Below are positions 53,130 to 61,540 of a stretch of 64,000 nt of DNA, piece after piece. Position numbers and translations under genes: made by a program. Origin of the DNA: Foetidibacter luteolus (lineage in GTDB: Bacteria; Bacteroidota; Bacteroidia; Chitinophagales; Chitinophagaceae). The stretch lies in assembly GCF_009650435.1 (NCBI RefSeq), contig NZ_VVIP01000065.1:80946-144945 (forward strand). The letters are read 5' to 3'. How positions within the stretch are numbered: position 1 is the first letter of the stretch; every line of letters starts with the position of its first letter. The notes beneath the pieces were generated by a model. The model was not told where the DNA came from and searched no databases. It saw only the letters and a list, made by a program, of their open reading frames with translations.

Positions 53130-54158
53130 TTACTGTTCCGAAAACCTCGGGTCGGTAATAAACTGCCTGTCGTTAAGTGTTTGCAAAAACGCAAGTAATT
53201 GAACCCGCTCTGCAGTAGTTAACGTAATGCCCAGAACGCCGTTACGCTGCAACAAAGCATCCAGGTTAGGCGTATTTTTTACCTGCCTGCTGTAATGGTC
53301 AAATACAGCATCCAGCGTATAAAAACGGCCATCGTGCATATAAGGCGCGGTATAGGCCAGGTTGCGCAGGCTTGGCACTTTAAACCGGTAGCGGTCTGCC
53401 GCATTGAGCGTTACGGTATAACGGCCTTCGTCATTGTTGTTGGCAATGCTTAAACCATTGTTGCGAAAACTGTTATCGGTAAACAAGGGCTCGGCATGGC
53501 AGGCTGAACATTTGGTTTTGAATATTTCGTAACCAGCCTGTTCATCGCTGGTAAACACTGTGCCTTGGCCACGCACCACACTATCGTATTTGGAATTGCT
53601 GCTGATGCACATAACCATAAACTGGGACAGTGCTTTCAGAAGCCTGGCTGTGGTAATTTCCGGGGAGCCAAAAGCCTGCCGGAACATGCCGGGATAATCC
53701 GGGTGCTGCTGCAGTTTGCTGATAACATTCTCCACCGTTTCATCCATTTCTACGTGATTGGTAATGGGCACAATGGGCTGCAGGTCCAGGTCGAACACGC
53801 CGCCATCCCACATGAGTAACGGGCTCCATGCCAGGTTCATAATTGGTGGCGAGTTGCGGCTGCCCAGCCTGTCATCAATACCGTGGCTTACATCGTGGCC
53901 ATGCTGCGTAAACGCGGAAGACTGTATATGGCAGCTTCCACAACTAATGGTGTTGTTCCTGGAAAGGCGGGGCTCGTAAAACAGTTTTCTGCCCAGCACA
54001 AAACCGGCTTCGGTAACCGGGTTGTTCTCCAGCTTATAAGCAGGTGTGTTAAAATTGGCGGGCTTTTCAAAACCGCGGAACAGCGAGGCCACTTCTTTGT
54101 GGCAGGCAGCAAAAGCCGCTGTTATCAACATTACAATTACATATATCCTGGTGCGCAT
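53130..54158 (-). CDS. Di-haem cytochrome c peroxidase / MauG-MbnH-like lipoprotein
   Basis: 342 aa with a lipoprotein-type signal (AAFAAC, Cys19). Two c-haem sites: CGSCH at residues 73-77 and CSACH at 217-221. Other family marks are LGRKLFYEPRLSRNNTISCG, AFTQHGHDVSHGID, WDGGVFDLDLQ and NLAYTAPYMHDGRF. Di-haem MauG relatives oxidise protein side chains; MbnH of methanotrophs oxidises a Trp in its partner MbnP to kynurenine and so builds a copper site. Here an MbnP homologue lies 6 nt upstream, so this enzyme is the natural MbnH counterpart. A conventional peroxide-detoxifying role is the alternative. Periplasmic. Confidence 0.9.
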   Translation of the reverse strand: MRTRIYVIVMLITAAFAACHKEVASLFRGFEKPANFNTPAYKLENNPVTEAGFVLGRKLFYEPRLSRNNTISCGSCHIQSSAFTQHGHDVSHGIDDRLGSRNSPPIMNLAWSPLLMWDGGVFDLDLQPIVPITNHVEMDETVENVISKLQQHPDYPGMFRQAFGSPEITTARLLKALSQFMVMCISSNSKYDSVVRGQGTVFTSDEQAGYEIFKTKCSACHAEPLFTDNSFRNNGLSIANNNDEGRYTVTLNAADRYRFKVPSLRNLAYTAPYMHDGRFYTLDAVFDHYSRQVKNTPNLDALLQRNGVLGITLTTAERVQLLAFLQTLNDRQFITDPRFSEQ

Positions 54159-54164
54159 AGCAGC

Positions 54165-54977
54165 TTAATTTTCTGTATGATCATGCCTGAACATGGTTGC
54201 ATAATTGTTGGCGATGTTTACGCTGTAATCGCTGAACATTACCTGCGGGTTGGCTGCCAGGCTAACAGTAGTGCTGCCGTTGAAAACTTTTAGCACATCC
54301 ACCATCAGGTGTATGTTGCTGTTGCGGCCCTGGCGTACTTTGGCAACCCCACCGGGCGTAAGATTGAGCGTTACGGTTTTAATGTTGTTGATGGTAGGCG
54401 CTGAGTAGCCGCCAAAGCCGCCTATATGGTAACGGAACTTGTGCTTACCTGTGGGGTCAACCGGCGCCTCAGGGGATAAGCCTTCCATTTTGAAGAAAAT
54501 ATAGCCGCTGTTCCAGCCCCAGTACATGCCATCGTCCATGCCGCCGCTGGGGTCTAACGCACCGGTACGTTTCGCAATGTCCATGGTACTGCGCAGGCTG
54601 TCAACGCCTAATACAAAAGAGAGGGAACTGTACTCGCCTGTGGGAACACTTAACGTTACATGGTCTGCATCTTCTTCGCCCTCTTTTACAAGGAAATAAC
54701 TGCTGTCCTGCGGTACGGTGTACACAGTACCGTCTGTTTTGTTAAGGCTGATGTTGCTTACAAAATACTGCAGCCTGTCAACCGAAAAAGTTTCACCTGC
54801 GGCATTGGTATAAGAACCTGTATTCAGTTGCAGGTTTTGCCCGCCAACAATATTGTCAAATTCTATTGACAGGGATGACCGTTCTTCTGTTGAAGAAGGC
54901 GGCTGGGCATCTTTTGAGCAGGAAGTAAAAAGAGGTGCAACGAATAGTACTATAATGATGATTTTGTGGATAGTCAT
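54165..54977 (-). CDS. MbnP-family copper-binding lipoprotein
   Basis: 270 aa, lipobox LFTSC (Cys20). It is beta-rich with LSIEFDNIVGGQNLQL, the segment FSVDRLQYFVSNISL, and the family core MYWGWNSGYIFFKMEG (Trp153, Trp155) followed by FRYHIGGFGG (His184) and a C-terminal MFRHDH. In MbnP of Methylosinus trichosporium a Trp in the corresponding region is converted to kynurenine by MbnH and takes part in copper binding. Here the aromatic residues and His are kept and the MbnH-like gene is 6 nt downstream. No methanobactin biosynthesis genes are in the window, so the pair works in another copper context. Confidence 0.88.
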   Translation of the reverse strand: MTIHKIIIIVLFVAPLFTSCSKDAQPPSSTEERSSLSIEFDNIVGGQNLQLNTGSYTNAAGETFSVDRLQYFVSNISLNKTDGTVYTVPQDSSYFLVKEGEEDADHVTLSVPTGEYSSLSFVLGVDSLRSTMDIAKRTGALDPSGGMDDGMYWGWNSGYIFFKMEGLSPEAPVDPTGKHKFRYHIGGFGGYSAPTINNIKTVTLNLTPGGVAKVRQGRNSNIHLMVDVLKVFNGSTTVSLAANPQVMFSDYSVNIANNYATMFRHDHTEN

Positions 54978-55263
54978 AACAGTTTACTTTTTAATTTTTG
55001 AGTACGGACTATTGCGTGTAATAGCGGGCTGATTGCGCCATCACTCCAGTCCGTCAACATGCTGATGGCAAAAGCATTTAATGTTGTTACCTGCACTTAG
55101 TGGCAGATAGCAACACACGATACACTATCACAGGCTTAAGCTCTGCGGTATTACCGGCATTGTTGATACAGAAAAATGGATTGTATTGTATGCAGCGCAT
55201 TACGCTTTACGCATATAGCATAAAGCCAGGTAAAGAAATGATGAGTTTTGCATTAGAAGAATA

Positions 55264-55653
55264 TCAGCAGCAGAGCGGTGGATGAAAGATGTTTTCTTTA
55301 TGGCCCGCCAGTAGTTGACTGTGAATATTGCTGGGTAAATTAAAGTTTAGTATGCGGGTTTCAATAGCAAAGCTGTGGCTAACAACAGGTTCAAAATATT
55401 CTGCACTAACGGATTTAGCTATACCTTTTTCAGCAGTTGATTCATTACTGTCGTTGGCATGGTCCAGTTGTTTTTTTAGCTGGCACTGGCCGTTACAATG
55501 CATCTCCGGCCTGCTTTTGTTTTCGCAAAGGTTTTCAGCAATGTATTCCTGGTTAATGTTGTACTGCAGGCAGGCTATGGGCATAGCCATTGTTTTAAGC
55601 AGTATTAAACCGAGCAATAAAGAAGCGCAGATATAGTTGAGCAGGTTTTGCAT
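55264..55653 (-). CDS. Small exported protein with CENKxRPxxxCNGQC motif
   Basis: 129 aa. One hydrophobic N-terminal helix (residues 8-28, YICASLLLGLILLKTMAMPIA) is followed by a cysteine motif LCENKSRPEMHCNGQCQLKK (Cys43, Cys53, Cys57), a polar middle part and a C-terminal CC. The motif recurs in short Bacteroidota proteins near metal and TonB genes, but I know no tested function. It may chelate copper or hold a haem/metal site. It lies 286 nt upstream of the MbnP gene in the same direction; the gap holds no other gene. Divergent from the ModE-like regulator. Confidence 0.75.
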   Translation of the reverse strand: MQNLLNYICASLLLGLILLKTMAMPIACLQYNINQEYIAENLCENKSRPEMHCNGQCQLKKQLDHANDSNESTAEKGIAKSVSAEYFEPVVSHSFAIETRILNFNLPSNIHSQLLAGHKENIFHPPLCC

Positions 55654-55787
55654 CTACGGCGGCGAAGGTAATTGCAAAAAGATTTTTATTCCAAATTAAA
55701 ATGCTTTTTTACAGCAATAAATACAGGCTCCACGTTTTATGGCTTGCCGCTGTTGTTTACATTTGTCTTTACCACAAAATACGCTAT

Positions 55788-56162
55788 ATGGTTACAGCCT
55801 CCGTTAAATCAATACTCAGTAAAAAATCTTCCTACAAGGTAAACGGCAGCTTGTGGATTGAGTGCGAAGGCGAACGTTTTTTTGGCCTGGGCAGGGTTGA
55901 GCTTTTACAAAGGATTGATGAGACAGGCTCTATAAATAAAGCCGCCAAGCTGATGAACATGTCTTACAAAAAAGCCTGGGAAATGATTAATGCTTTAAAC
56001 AGCCAGGCAGCAGCGCCGTTTGTTATTACGCAAACCGGCGGCGAAAAAGGTGGCGGCTCTGTAATAACTGATGAAGCCAGGCAACTGATTAGCTACCATA
56101 AAAACCTGCGGCAACGCTTTGCGGAGTTTCTGGAGAGAGAAACTGGTAAACTGCACTTGTAG
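55788..56162 (+). CDS. ModE-like winged-helix transcriptional regulator
   Basis: 124 aa from MVTASVKSILSKKSSYKVNG at 55788. The frame is open from 55701 but the extra 29 residues are hydrophobic and outside the family. The N-terminal domain of ModE is present: GLGRVELLQRIDETGSINKAAKLMNMSYKKAWEMINALN (helix-turn-helix) and TGGEKGGGSVITDEARQLIS. The molybdate-binding (Mop) domains of full ModE are absent, so it is a stand-alone DNA-binding domain. Divergent from the Cys-motif protein of the copper locus, which makes it the natural candidate for local control, metal unknown. Confidence 0.85.
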   Translation: MVTASVKSILSKKSSYKVNGSLWIECEGERFFGLGRVELLQRIDETGSINKAAKLMNMSYKKAWEMINALNSQAAAPFVITQTGGEKGGGSVITDEARQLISYHKNLRQRFAEFLERETGKLHL

Positions 56163-56363
56163 GAAAGGGCGTAATTGTTTAATGTTTGTCTGTTTAATGT
56201 TCAATGTTGGCGGAGGTGGCAAGGACTTGCGATCGTGGATTTCTAAATTTAGGATTCGTTGGCTGCGGCATTGTTAAAGATTATCGCCTGCAGTAAGTCG
56301 TCTAAAACTATCAATGCTCTTTTGCGCAACAATCCGGTAGCCGGCATCGGCTCAGTGATTTTA

Positions 56364-56393
56364 CGTCTTTGGCAATAAGGTTTGCCAAAGACG
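56364..56393. other. Long perfect hairpin between convergent genes
   Basis: CGTCTTTGGCAA and TTGCCAAAGACG pair over 12 bp with a six-base loop (TAAGGT). It lies between the convergent ModE-like and TauE genes, 5 nt from the latter's stop. There is no T tract on either side, so it may be a processing or bidirectional termination structure. Confidence 0.55.
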
Positions 56394-56398
56394 AATAA

Positions 56399-57745
56399 CT
56401 AAAATAACCCGGCAATAGCTTTTACCAGTATGCGGGAGCTCCAGAAAATGACCATAGCCCCAACCGCTACAAATGATGTTTTTACCGGTAATTTGCCCGA
56501 TAGCCGGGCCGCCAGCGGGGCGGCTATTAAACCGCCCAATATAAGGCCGGCTATTACCTGCCAATGGCTAATGCCTATTTGGGTAAAAAAAGTTAAGGCC
56601 GCGGAAAAGGTTACAAAGAACTCTGTAACGCTAACGGTGCCAATAACAAAGCGCGGCGTACGCCCTTTGGCTATTAGGGTGCTGGTAACCAGTGGGCCCC
56701 AGCCACCGCCGCCAAACGAATCCAGGAAGCCGCCAGCCCCGGCCAGCCAGCCGGCATTCTTTACCTTGCCCGGTTTTCTTTTTTTACGAAGGGCCACTAC
56801 AATAATCCTGATGCCGAGTATCAACGTATAAGTTGCCAGCAGTGGCCTTACATAATCGGCATATTTGTCGCCAAACCTGGAGAGCAGCACAGCGCCGATA
56901 ACCGCGCCGGCAATACCTGGTATCAACAATACTTTAAACAGTTTCTTATTTACATTTCCAAAGCGGTAATGGCTGTAACCGGAAGCGCCGCTGCTGAACA
57001 TTTCCGCGGTATGTATACTGCCGCTGATGGCAGACAGGTTAACGCCCAACGACAATAACACCGTGGTACAGGTTACGCCATACCCCATGCCAAGGGCGCC
57101 ATCTACCAACTGCGCAAAAAAACCGGTGGCTATCATCCACATAAACCGGGTGTCTAACTGTTTCAGTTCGTCAAGTATAGTAATCCAGAACCTGTCAAAC
57201 TCAATATAACTCAGCAGCCAGTGGCCAAAAATCATAAAGAAGAAGGCAAATACAAACCAGGACGCCACTTTCTTCCAGCGCTTCTCACCTTCCTTGTCGT
57301 TGATGTCTGTATAATTTTTACCATTGCCGCCATTACCTCCGGCAGCGGTTAAAAGGTTGTCGCTGGTTTCCGTGGTATAAAAAGCATTTCCGCCCTGCTC
57401 GCCGGCATGAAACAACATACCATGGCGCACAGCGTCGCGGCCAATAGCCGCGGCAAGTTCCGCATCCTGTACGGCAATGATTACTACATCAGCCTGCTGA
57501 AGGTCTGATGAACTGTATGGCTTCTCCTTAATTTCAACGCCCGTATTTGCTGCCGCCAGTTGCTTAACAGGCTCGCTGATAACGGGGTACACTATTGTTA
57601 TTGTGGCCCCGGGCGATAGCTGCAACAGGTTTTGCAGGCGCCGGGCACTGCTTTCTCCGCCACCCACTATTAATACGCGAAGGTTCTCCAGCTTTACGAA
57701 AAGCGGGAGAACCCTGGCTGGTTTTGTTATGGTTTCTGTGCCCAA
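56399..57745 (-). CDS. Fusion of siroheme-synthase NAD-binding domain (CysG-N) with TauE/SafE sulfite exporter
   Basis: 448 aa. Residues 12-115 (LPLFVKLENLRVLIVGGGESSARRLQ to GMLFHAG) are the NAD-binding half of precorrin-2 dehydrogenase/siroheme synthase; a Gly/Asn-rich linker (GGNGGNGKNY) follows at about 135. From 160 on there are about eight membrane helices of the TauE/SafE family with MIATGFFAQLVDGALGMGYG and GGFLDSFGGGGWGPLVTS, the two halves of the repeat. TauE-type proteins export sulfite or related sulfur anions, and siroheme is the cofactor of sulfite reductase, so the fusion couples two sulfite-related functions. Whether the CysG part is active is unclear as its C-terminal helical domain is missing. 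Confidence 0.9.
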   Translation of the reverse strand: MGTETITKPARVLPLFVKLENLRVLIVGGGESSARRLQNLLQLSPGATITIVYPVISEPVKQLAAANTGVEIKEKPYSSSDLQQADVVIIAVQDAELAAAIGRDAVRHGMLFHAGEQGGNAFYTTETSDNLLTAAGGNGGNGKNYTDINDKEGEKRWKKVASWFVFAFFFMIFGHWLLSYIEFDRFWITILDELKQLDTRFMWMIATGFFAQLVDGALGMGYGVTCTTVLLSLGVNLSAISGSIHTAEMFSSGASGYSHYRFGNVNKKLFKVLLIPGIAGAVIGAVLLSRFGDKYADYVRPLLATYTLILGIRIIVVALRKKRKPGKVKNAGWLAGAGGFLDSFGGGGWGPLVTSTLIAKGRTPRFVIGTVSVTEFFVTFSAALTFFTQIGISHWQVIAGLILGGLIAAPLAARLSGKLPVKTSFVAVGAMVIFWSSRILVKAIAGLF

Positions 57746-57823
57746 TGTTTTTGGTTTTCTTTATGGTGGATGTAAATTAAATACTGCCCGGTTGCTACAC
57801 CAGCAGTGAATGGTTTATTACGA

Positions 57824-57972
57824 ACCTGCTGCACATTGTCATTAAGTTAAGCTGTCGGCCTGAGCCTGTCGAAGGCGGATTCATGAAAAAACGACTTGCA
57901 TAACCCGGTTTCGACAAGCTCAACCTGACATTCACAGCTTAACTTAATGACTTCGAGACCTGCTGCACATTG
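57824..57972. repeat. Second inverted-repeat-bounded element with flanking direct repeats
   Basis: TCATTAAGTTAAGCTG (57839-57854) and its complement at 57935-57950 bound an inner pair of GCCTGTCGAAGG and TTTCGACAAGCTC units. ACCTGCTGCACATTG stands outside on both edges (57824-57838 and 57958-57972) as a 15-bp direct repeat. The ends match those at 48764-48965 while the flanks and insides differ. Confidence 0.72.
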
Positions 57973-58039
57973 CTGCGTAAAGAACAGAACCCTTCGCTTT
58001 GCTCAGGGCTGGCTACTGCTGCAACTGCTGAATAGAATT

Positions 58040-58232
58040 ACAGCAGTACAAGTGAGTGACACAACCAAAGCCTCATAGCAGCAATACTGCTCGTCCCAAA
58101 AAAAGTATTCTTGCTTCTGTATTGTCCTACCTCACCCCAACCCCTCTCCGAAAGAGAGGGGCCAGAACCCCGTTGCTGAACGGTTTCAACGAGACTGCTA
58201 ACCCCTTGACCGGACAATAGCGGTTTTATTTC
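58040..58232. repeat. Repeat stretch before the TonB receptor stop: GTACAAGTGAGTGACACAAC copy and CCCCTCTC hairpin
   Basis: 58046-58065 repeats the 20-bp motif of 18136-18155. 58141-58161 is the hairpin CCCCTCTC-CGAAA-GAGAGGGG, a sequence type common in bacterial intergenic DNA. No gene is seen in 57746-58233. Confidence 0.65.
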
Positions 58233-58233
58233 C

Positions 58234-61200
58234 TTACTTATCCAACAACCCGTCAAAAGTAATGGTTGCATAATACAGGCCGCCAATGGTGGGGCCACCT
58301 GCATACTGCAAATATTTTTTGTTAAACAGGTTGGCGCCGCCAATTTTAATACTTGCCTTTGCTTCGGGAACACGGTAGGTAACCTGCGCATCCACCGTAC
58401 TGTAGGCCGGTATCTGGGCGGTAACCAGCGGGCTCTCCCACAAAAAGCTTTGCTGCCATTTAAATACCACACTAAAGCCCAGGTTCTTTACAATTTCCCT
58501 ATTACCAAAAGATATATTGGTGTTCCATGCAGGCGTATTAAAACCGGTAACAAATATATCGTTCACCTCGTTGGATTTTATTTTGTTATGGCTTACGTTG
58601 CCGCCGATGGTGAATTTTTTGTAGAAGTTGTAAGTGGCGCCAAACGCGAAACCATAATTGGTGTACTTGTTTTTGGCGTTGGTGTACACCCGGTAACGAT
58701 CCTGCCCCTTACTGGCAGCATTGCCACCGCTGGCGGGTTGTGCATCCCTGTTGCGGTCAATCATGGCAATTACAGCGGCATCGGAGCCTACGGTTTCGCC
58801 CTTAGGCACAAATACCTGCACCTGGCCTAAAAAGCCATCGTATGTATTGGTATAAGCATCAATATCCAGCACCAGCTTGTTATTGGCAACTACACTTTTA
58901 TAACCAAATTCAAAGGACTGTATACGCTCCGGCCTTGCCTTGGGCAGGTTGGCCACCTGCAGCAGGCTGCGGTTGGCCAAAGCGGCAGCATCGGTGTTGC
59001 CGGCGGCCTTAACAGCGGCGTTAAAGTTTACCACCGAAGCCTGTGTGTAGCTGTTATCAAGATAACCCAGGCCCTCGTTTATGTACGACAGGCTGCCCAC
59101 ACGCTTTACCCTTCCGTTGTTTACGTAAGACAATGCCTCGAACAATGATGGAAAGCGGTAACCCTGCTGATAAGTAAACCTGAAGTTGTGGTTTCTTTTA
59201 AAAGTGTAAACGGCGGCAAGGCGTGGGGTGAATTTGCCTTCAAACTCCGGGTTATTATCGTAGCGTAGCGATGCGAAAAATTTCAGCCTGTCATCCAGCA
59301 CAGTTTTAGTGGCCTGCACAAAGCCGCCATATTTTTTGTAGTGGATGTTTTTACCAAAGCTGCCGTCTTTTGCCGGCTTATTGCGCTCATCTATGGGGCG
59401 GCTAAAATCAACAAAGTTGTTTCCATCGGGAATTACTTCGTACACACGGGCATCGCCACCAACCAGCAGGTCGAATATTTTTATGCGGCGGGAAAGGTCC
59501 CACTGGGCTTCCGCATGGTACATACGGCTTTTTTGTACCAGTGCCGCACCACCTGTTACCGGCGCATCCTGGATGGCGTTTGATTTAATATCCCAGTTAT
59601 TAATGCCGCGGATAACATTTTTTATGGAGTCAAAACGGGCAGTACCGGGTTCTGCACGGCCGGCATCAGCCCTGGCACGGGCATATTGGTTGGCTGCGGC
59701 CAGGTTGGCTGAGTTTAATTCGCCGCCATTTGCCGCCGCGTATTCCAGCAGTGCGTTTTTGTATTTGGCACCCCATACGCTGCCGCTGCCGCCGCTGTAC
59801 AAATCCATATTGTCGGCCAGGGGCTTTACGTTATAAGAATCGCCGGTATTTTCTGTTGATATATAAGCCTTCACTGAAAACTCGCTGCCCTTAACCTCAA
59901 TCTTATGGTTTTGTACAACTACATTATCCAACTGTATTTTGTTGCCGCGCTGAAAAACGCCGTCCATTTTGCCATAGCGGTAAGCGTAAGAAACCTCCAG
60001 GTGATCGGTTAACCTGTAGTGCAGGGCCGCATCAAATTTCAGGTTGTCAACGGTAGGGCTAACCAGGTCTTTTTCCCAATAGCCGGTACGGGCTACGGTA
60101 AGTGTTTGGTTACCCTGGCCATTAATGGTAAGGCCGGTAAGCGATACTGTGTTGCTGCCAGCCAGGGCATCATCGCCGTATTTGTTCCAGCCGTCGTAAA
60201 CAATATTATTGTCGCCATTCAGCTCCGGAAAAGTGGGGTTGGCAGTTTTAAGGTTATTGGGGTTCTGGTCTTTGCGGGTATCGCTTAACCAGTCTGTACC
60301 CCGCATGTAGCTGCCATTTATTTTAAAGGCGAACTTGTTATTAAAGGCCTTGGCGTAACGGAAGGCGGTTTCTGTAAGGTTGCTGAGGTCTCTGCCGGTG
60401 CCACCCACATGGTTAAGGCCTGTTTTTTGATAAATGCTCAAACCCTGGTACAAAAACGGGCTTTTGGTAATAAGATTGGCCATGCCGTTAATGGCGTTCA
60501 TGCCGTACAAGGCTGAGGCAGCGCCAGGCGTAATTTCCACGCTGGCAATATCCAGCTCTGTGGGGCCAATGGCGTTACCCAGCGGAACGCCCAGCGTGGC
60601 TGCCTGCATGTCAACACCATCCACCAATTGCATAAAACGAAAGTTGTTGGGTATGTTGAAGCCGCGGGTATTAGGCACTTTAAACGTAAGGCTGCTGGTT
60701 GTCATCTGTACGCCTTTTACGTTTTCCAGGGCGTCATAAAAACTGGGCGCCGGCGATTCCTTAATGGCACGGATGTCCAGTTTTTCAATAGCCACCGGCG
60801 ATTTAAGTATGCTCTCGGCAACACGGGATGCGGTTACCACCACTTCTTTACCCAGAAAGGTTTGGGTAACCATGGCTATATTGGGCTTTGAGTTAAGGTC
60901 TTTCACTTCAAAATCCTGCGGTTGGTAGCCTACAGAAGAAAAATGCAGGGTGAAAGGAAATTTCAATTTTGTTTTAAGCTTAAACTCACCCTGGCTGTTG
61001 CTGATGGTGCCTGCAACAGTGCCGGCAATCTGTATGCTTACGCCCTGCAGTGGCTCATTCTTTTCCTGGTCAAGTACTTTGCCCGAAATTTCTATTAACT
61101 GGCTTTCCTGGGAATACAAGAGAATAGATACCAATAAAAATGTAGCTGTAAAAAATGCCTTGATAATGCTGTAGTTAATCCGCTTTTTTTGATAAGGAAA

Positions 61201-61239
61201 GCCTTCCTGTGAAGCTTCTATTGTGCTTGTTGCTATCAT
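58234..61239 (-). CDS. TonB-dependent receptor, probable sulfur-regulated
   Basis: 1001 aa. A signal peptide sits after a 25-residue basic lead (IIKAFFTATFLLVSILLYSQ); the Met at 61239 is the only upstream ATG before the fold. Residues 47-125 are a CarboxypepD_reg-like domain (ISGKVLDQEKNEPLQGVSI), 135-255 the plug (RGFNIPNNFRFMQLVDGVDM, VEITPGAASALYGMNAINGM), and the rest the barrel ending KYLQYAGGPTIGGLYYATI plus FDGLLDK. Upstream, the 217-nt leader encodes a Cys-rich peptide and has its own promoter; downstream is the TauE/CysG fusion. Uptake of a sulfur-containing compound is inferred from these neighbours. Confidence 0.93.
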   Translation of the reverse strand: MIATSTIEASQEGFPYQKKRINYSIIKAFFTATFLLVSILLYSQESQLIEISGKVLDQEKNEPLQGVSIQIAGTVAGTISNSQGEFKLKTKLKFPFTLHFSSVGYQPQDFEVKDLNSKPNIAMVTQTFLGKEVVVTASRVAESILKSPVAIEKLDIRAIKESPAPSFYDALENVKGVQMTTSSLTFKVPNTRGFNIPNNFRFMQLVDGVDMQAATLGVPLGNAIGPTELDIASVEITPGAASALYGMNAINGMANLITKSPFLYQGLSIYQKTGLNHVGGTGRDLSNLTETAFRYAKAFNNKFAFKINGSYMRGTDWLSDTRKDQNPNNLKTANPTFPELNGDNNIVYDGWNKYGDDALAGSNTVSLTGLTINGQGNQTLTVARTGYWEKDLVSPTVDNLKFDAALHYRLTDHLEVSYAYRYGKMDGVFQRGNKIQLDNVVVQNHKIEVKGSEFSVKAYISTENTGDSYNVKPLADNMDLYSGGSGSVWGAKYKNALLEYAAANGGELNSANLAAANQYARARADAGRAEPGTARFDSIKNVIRGINNWDIKSNAIQDAPVTGGAALVQKSRMYHAEAQWDLSRRIKIFDLLVGGDARVYEVIPDGNNFVDFSRPIDERNKPAKDGSFGKNIHYKKYGGFVQATKTVLDDRLKFFASLRYDNNPEFEGKFTPRLAAVYTFKRNHNFRFTYQQGYRFPSLFEALSYVNNGRVKRVGSLSYINEGLGYLDNSYTQASVVNFNAAVKAAGNTDAAALANRSLLQVANLPKARPERIQSFEFGYKSVVANNKLVLDIDAYTNTYDGFLGQVQVFVPKGETVGSDAAVIAMIDRNRDAQPASGGNAASKGQDRYRVYTNAKNKYTNYGFAFGATYNFYKKFTIGGNVSHNKIKSNEVNDIFVTGFNTPAWNTNISFGNREIVKNLGFSVVFKWQQSFLWESPLVTAQIPAYSTVDAQVTYRVPEAKASIKIGGANLFNKKYLQYAGGPTIGGLYYATITFDGLLDK

Positions 61240-61321
61240 GGTGGTAAAATAGCTGTGATAAAAAATTAATGATTGTTATAAAGTAGTTGCGCCAAAAAGC
61301 GCTGGTTCGCGGTAAAAGATA

Positions 61322-61456
61322 TTATGCCCCGGCGGGACAGCAACAGGCACATGAAAGAGTGCCGGAATGCTTAACTGTACAGCCTTGTGCCAGGCTGGCG
61401 GAATGACTGTTTTGGAACAGTACTGAGATGGATGTGTTGTTGAAGTTGCGTTGCAT
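61322..61456 (-). CDS. Candidate cysteine-rich leader peptide (uORF)
   Basis: 44 codons, ATG 61456 to TAA 61322-61324, reading MQRNFNNTSISVLFQNSHSA, then SLAQGCTVKH and SGTLSCACCCPAGA. Five of the 44 residues are Cys, four of them within SCACCC just before the stop (Cys36, 38, 39, 40), followed by Pro. The ATG lies 7 nt after the -7 box (61463-61470), at or near the predicted transcript start, so translation would be leaderless or nearly so. Poly-Cys leader peptides are known to make expression of sulfur genes respond to cysteinyl-tRNA supply in mycobacteria. It lies 82 nt before the TonB receptor start. Confidence 0.6.
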   Translation of the reverse strand: MQRNFNNTSISVLFQNSHSASLAQGCTVKHSGTLSCACCCPAGA

Positions 61457-61462
61457 TTGCAG

Positions 61463-61493
61463 CAAAAGTATATAAAACCTATTAAATTAGTAG
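61463..61493 (-). promoter_or_regulatory. Promoter of the leader peptide/TonB receptor with palindromic upstream site
   Basis: The minus strand has TACTTTTG (61463-61470), a good TAnnTTTG -7 box, and just upstream the near-palindrome CTACTAATTTAATAG (61479-61493), which occupies the place of the -33 element. No clear TTG -33 is present, suggesting activator or repressor control through the palindrome, possibly by an Rrf2-type sulfur regulator (inference). Confidence 0.6.
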
Positions 61494-61540
61494 ACTTTGT
61501 GGATTTATTTTTTTCTTCCCCCATCCAAATGGGAATTGTT

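Noticed and set aside
52951..55653. Methanobactin operon
   Set aside because: Only MbnP and MbnH homologues are present; no MbnA precursor, MbnB or MbnC is seen on either side.
61240..61321. Intrinsic terminator or known riboswitch after the Cys-rich frame
   Set aside because: I found only a weak GCGC/GCGC pairing near TTTTT and no recognisable riboswitch core, so the attenuation mechanism is left open.
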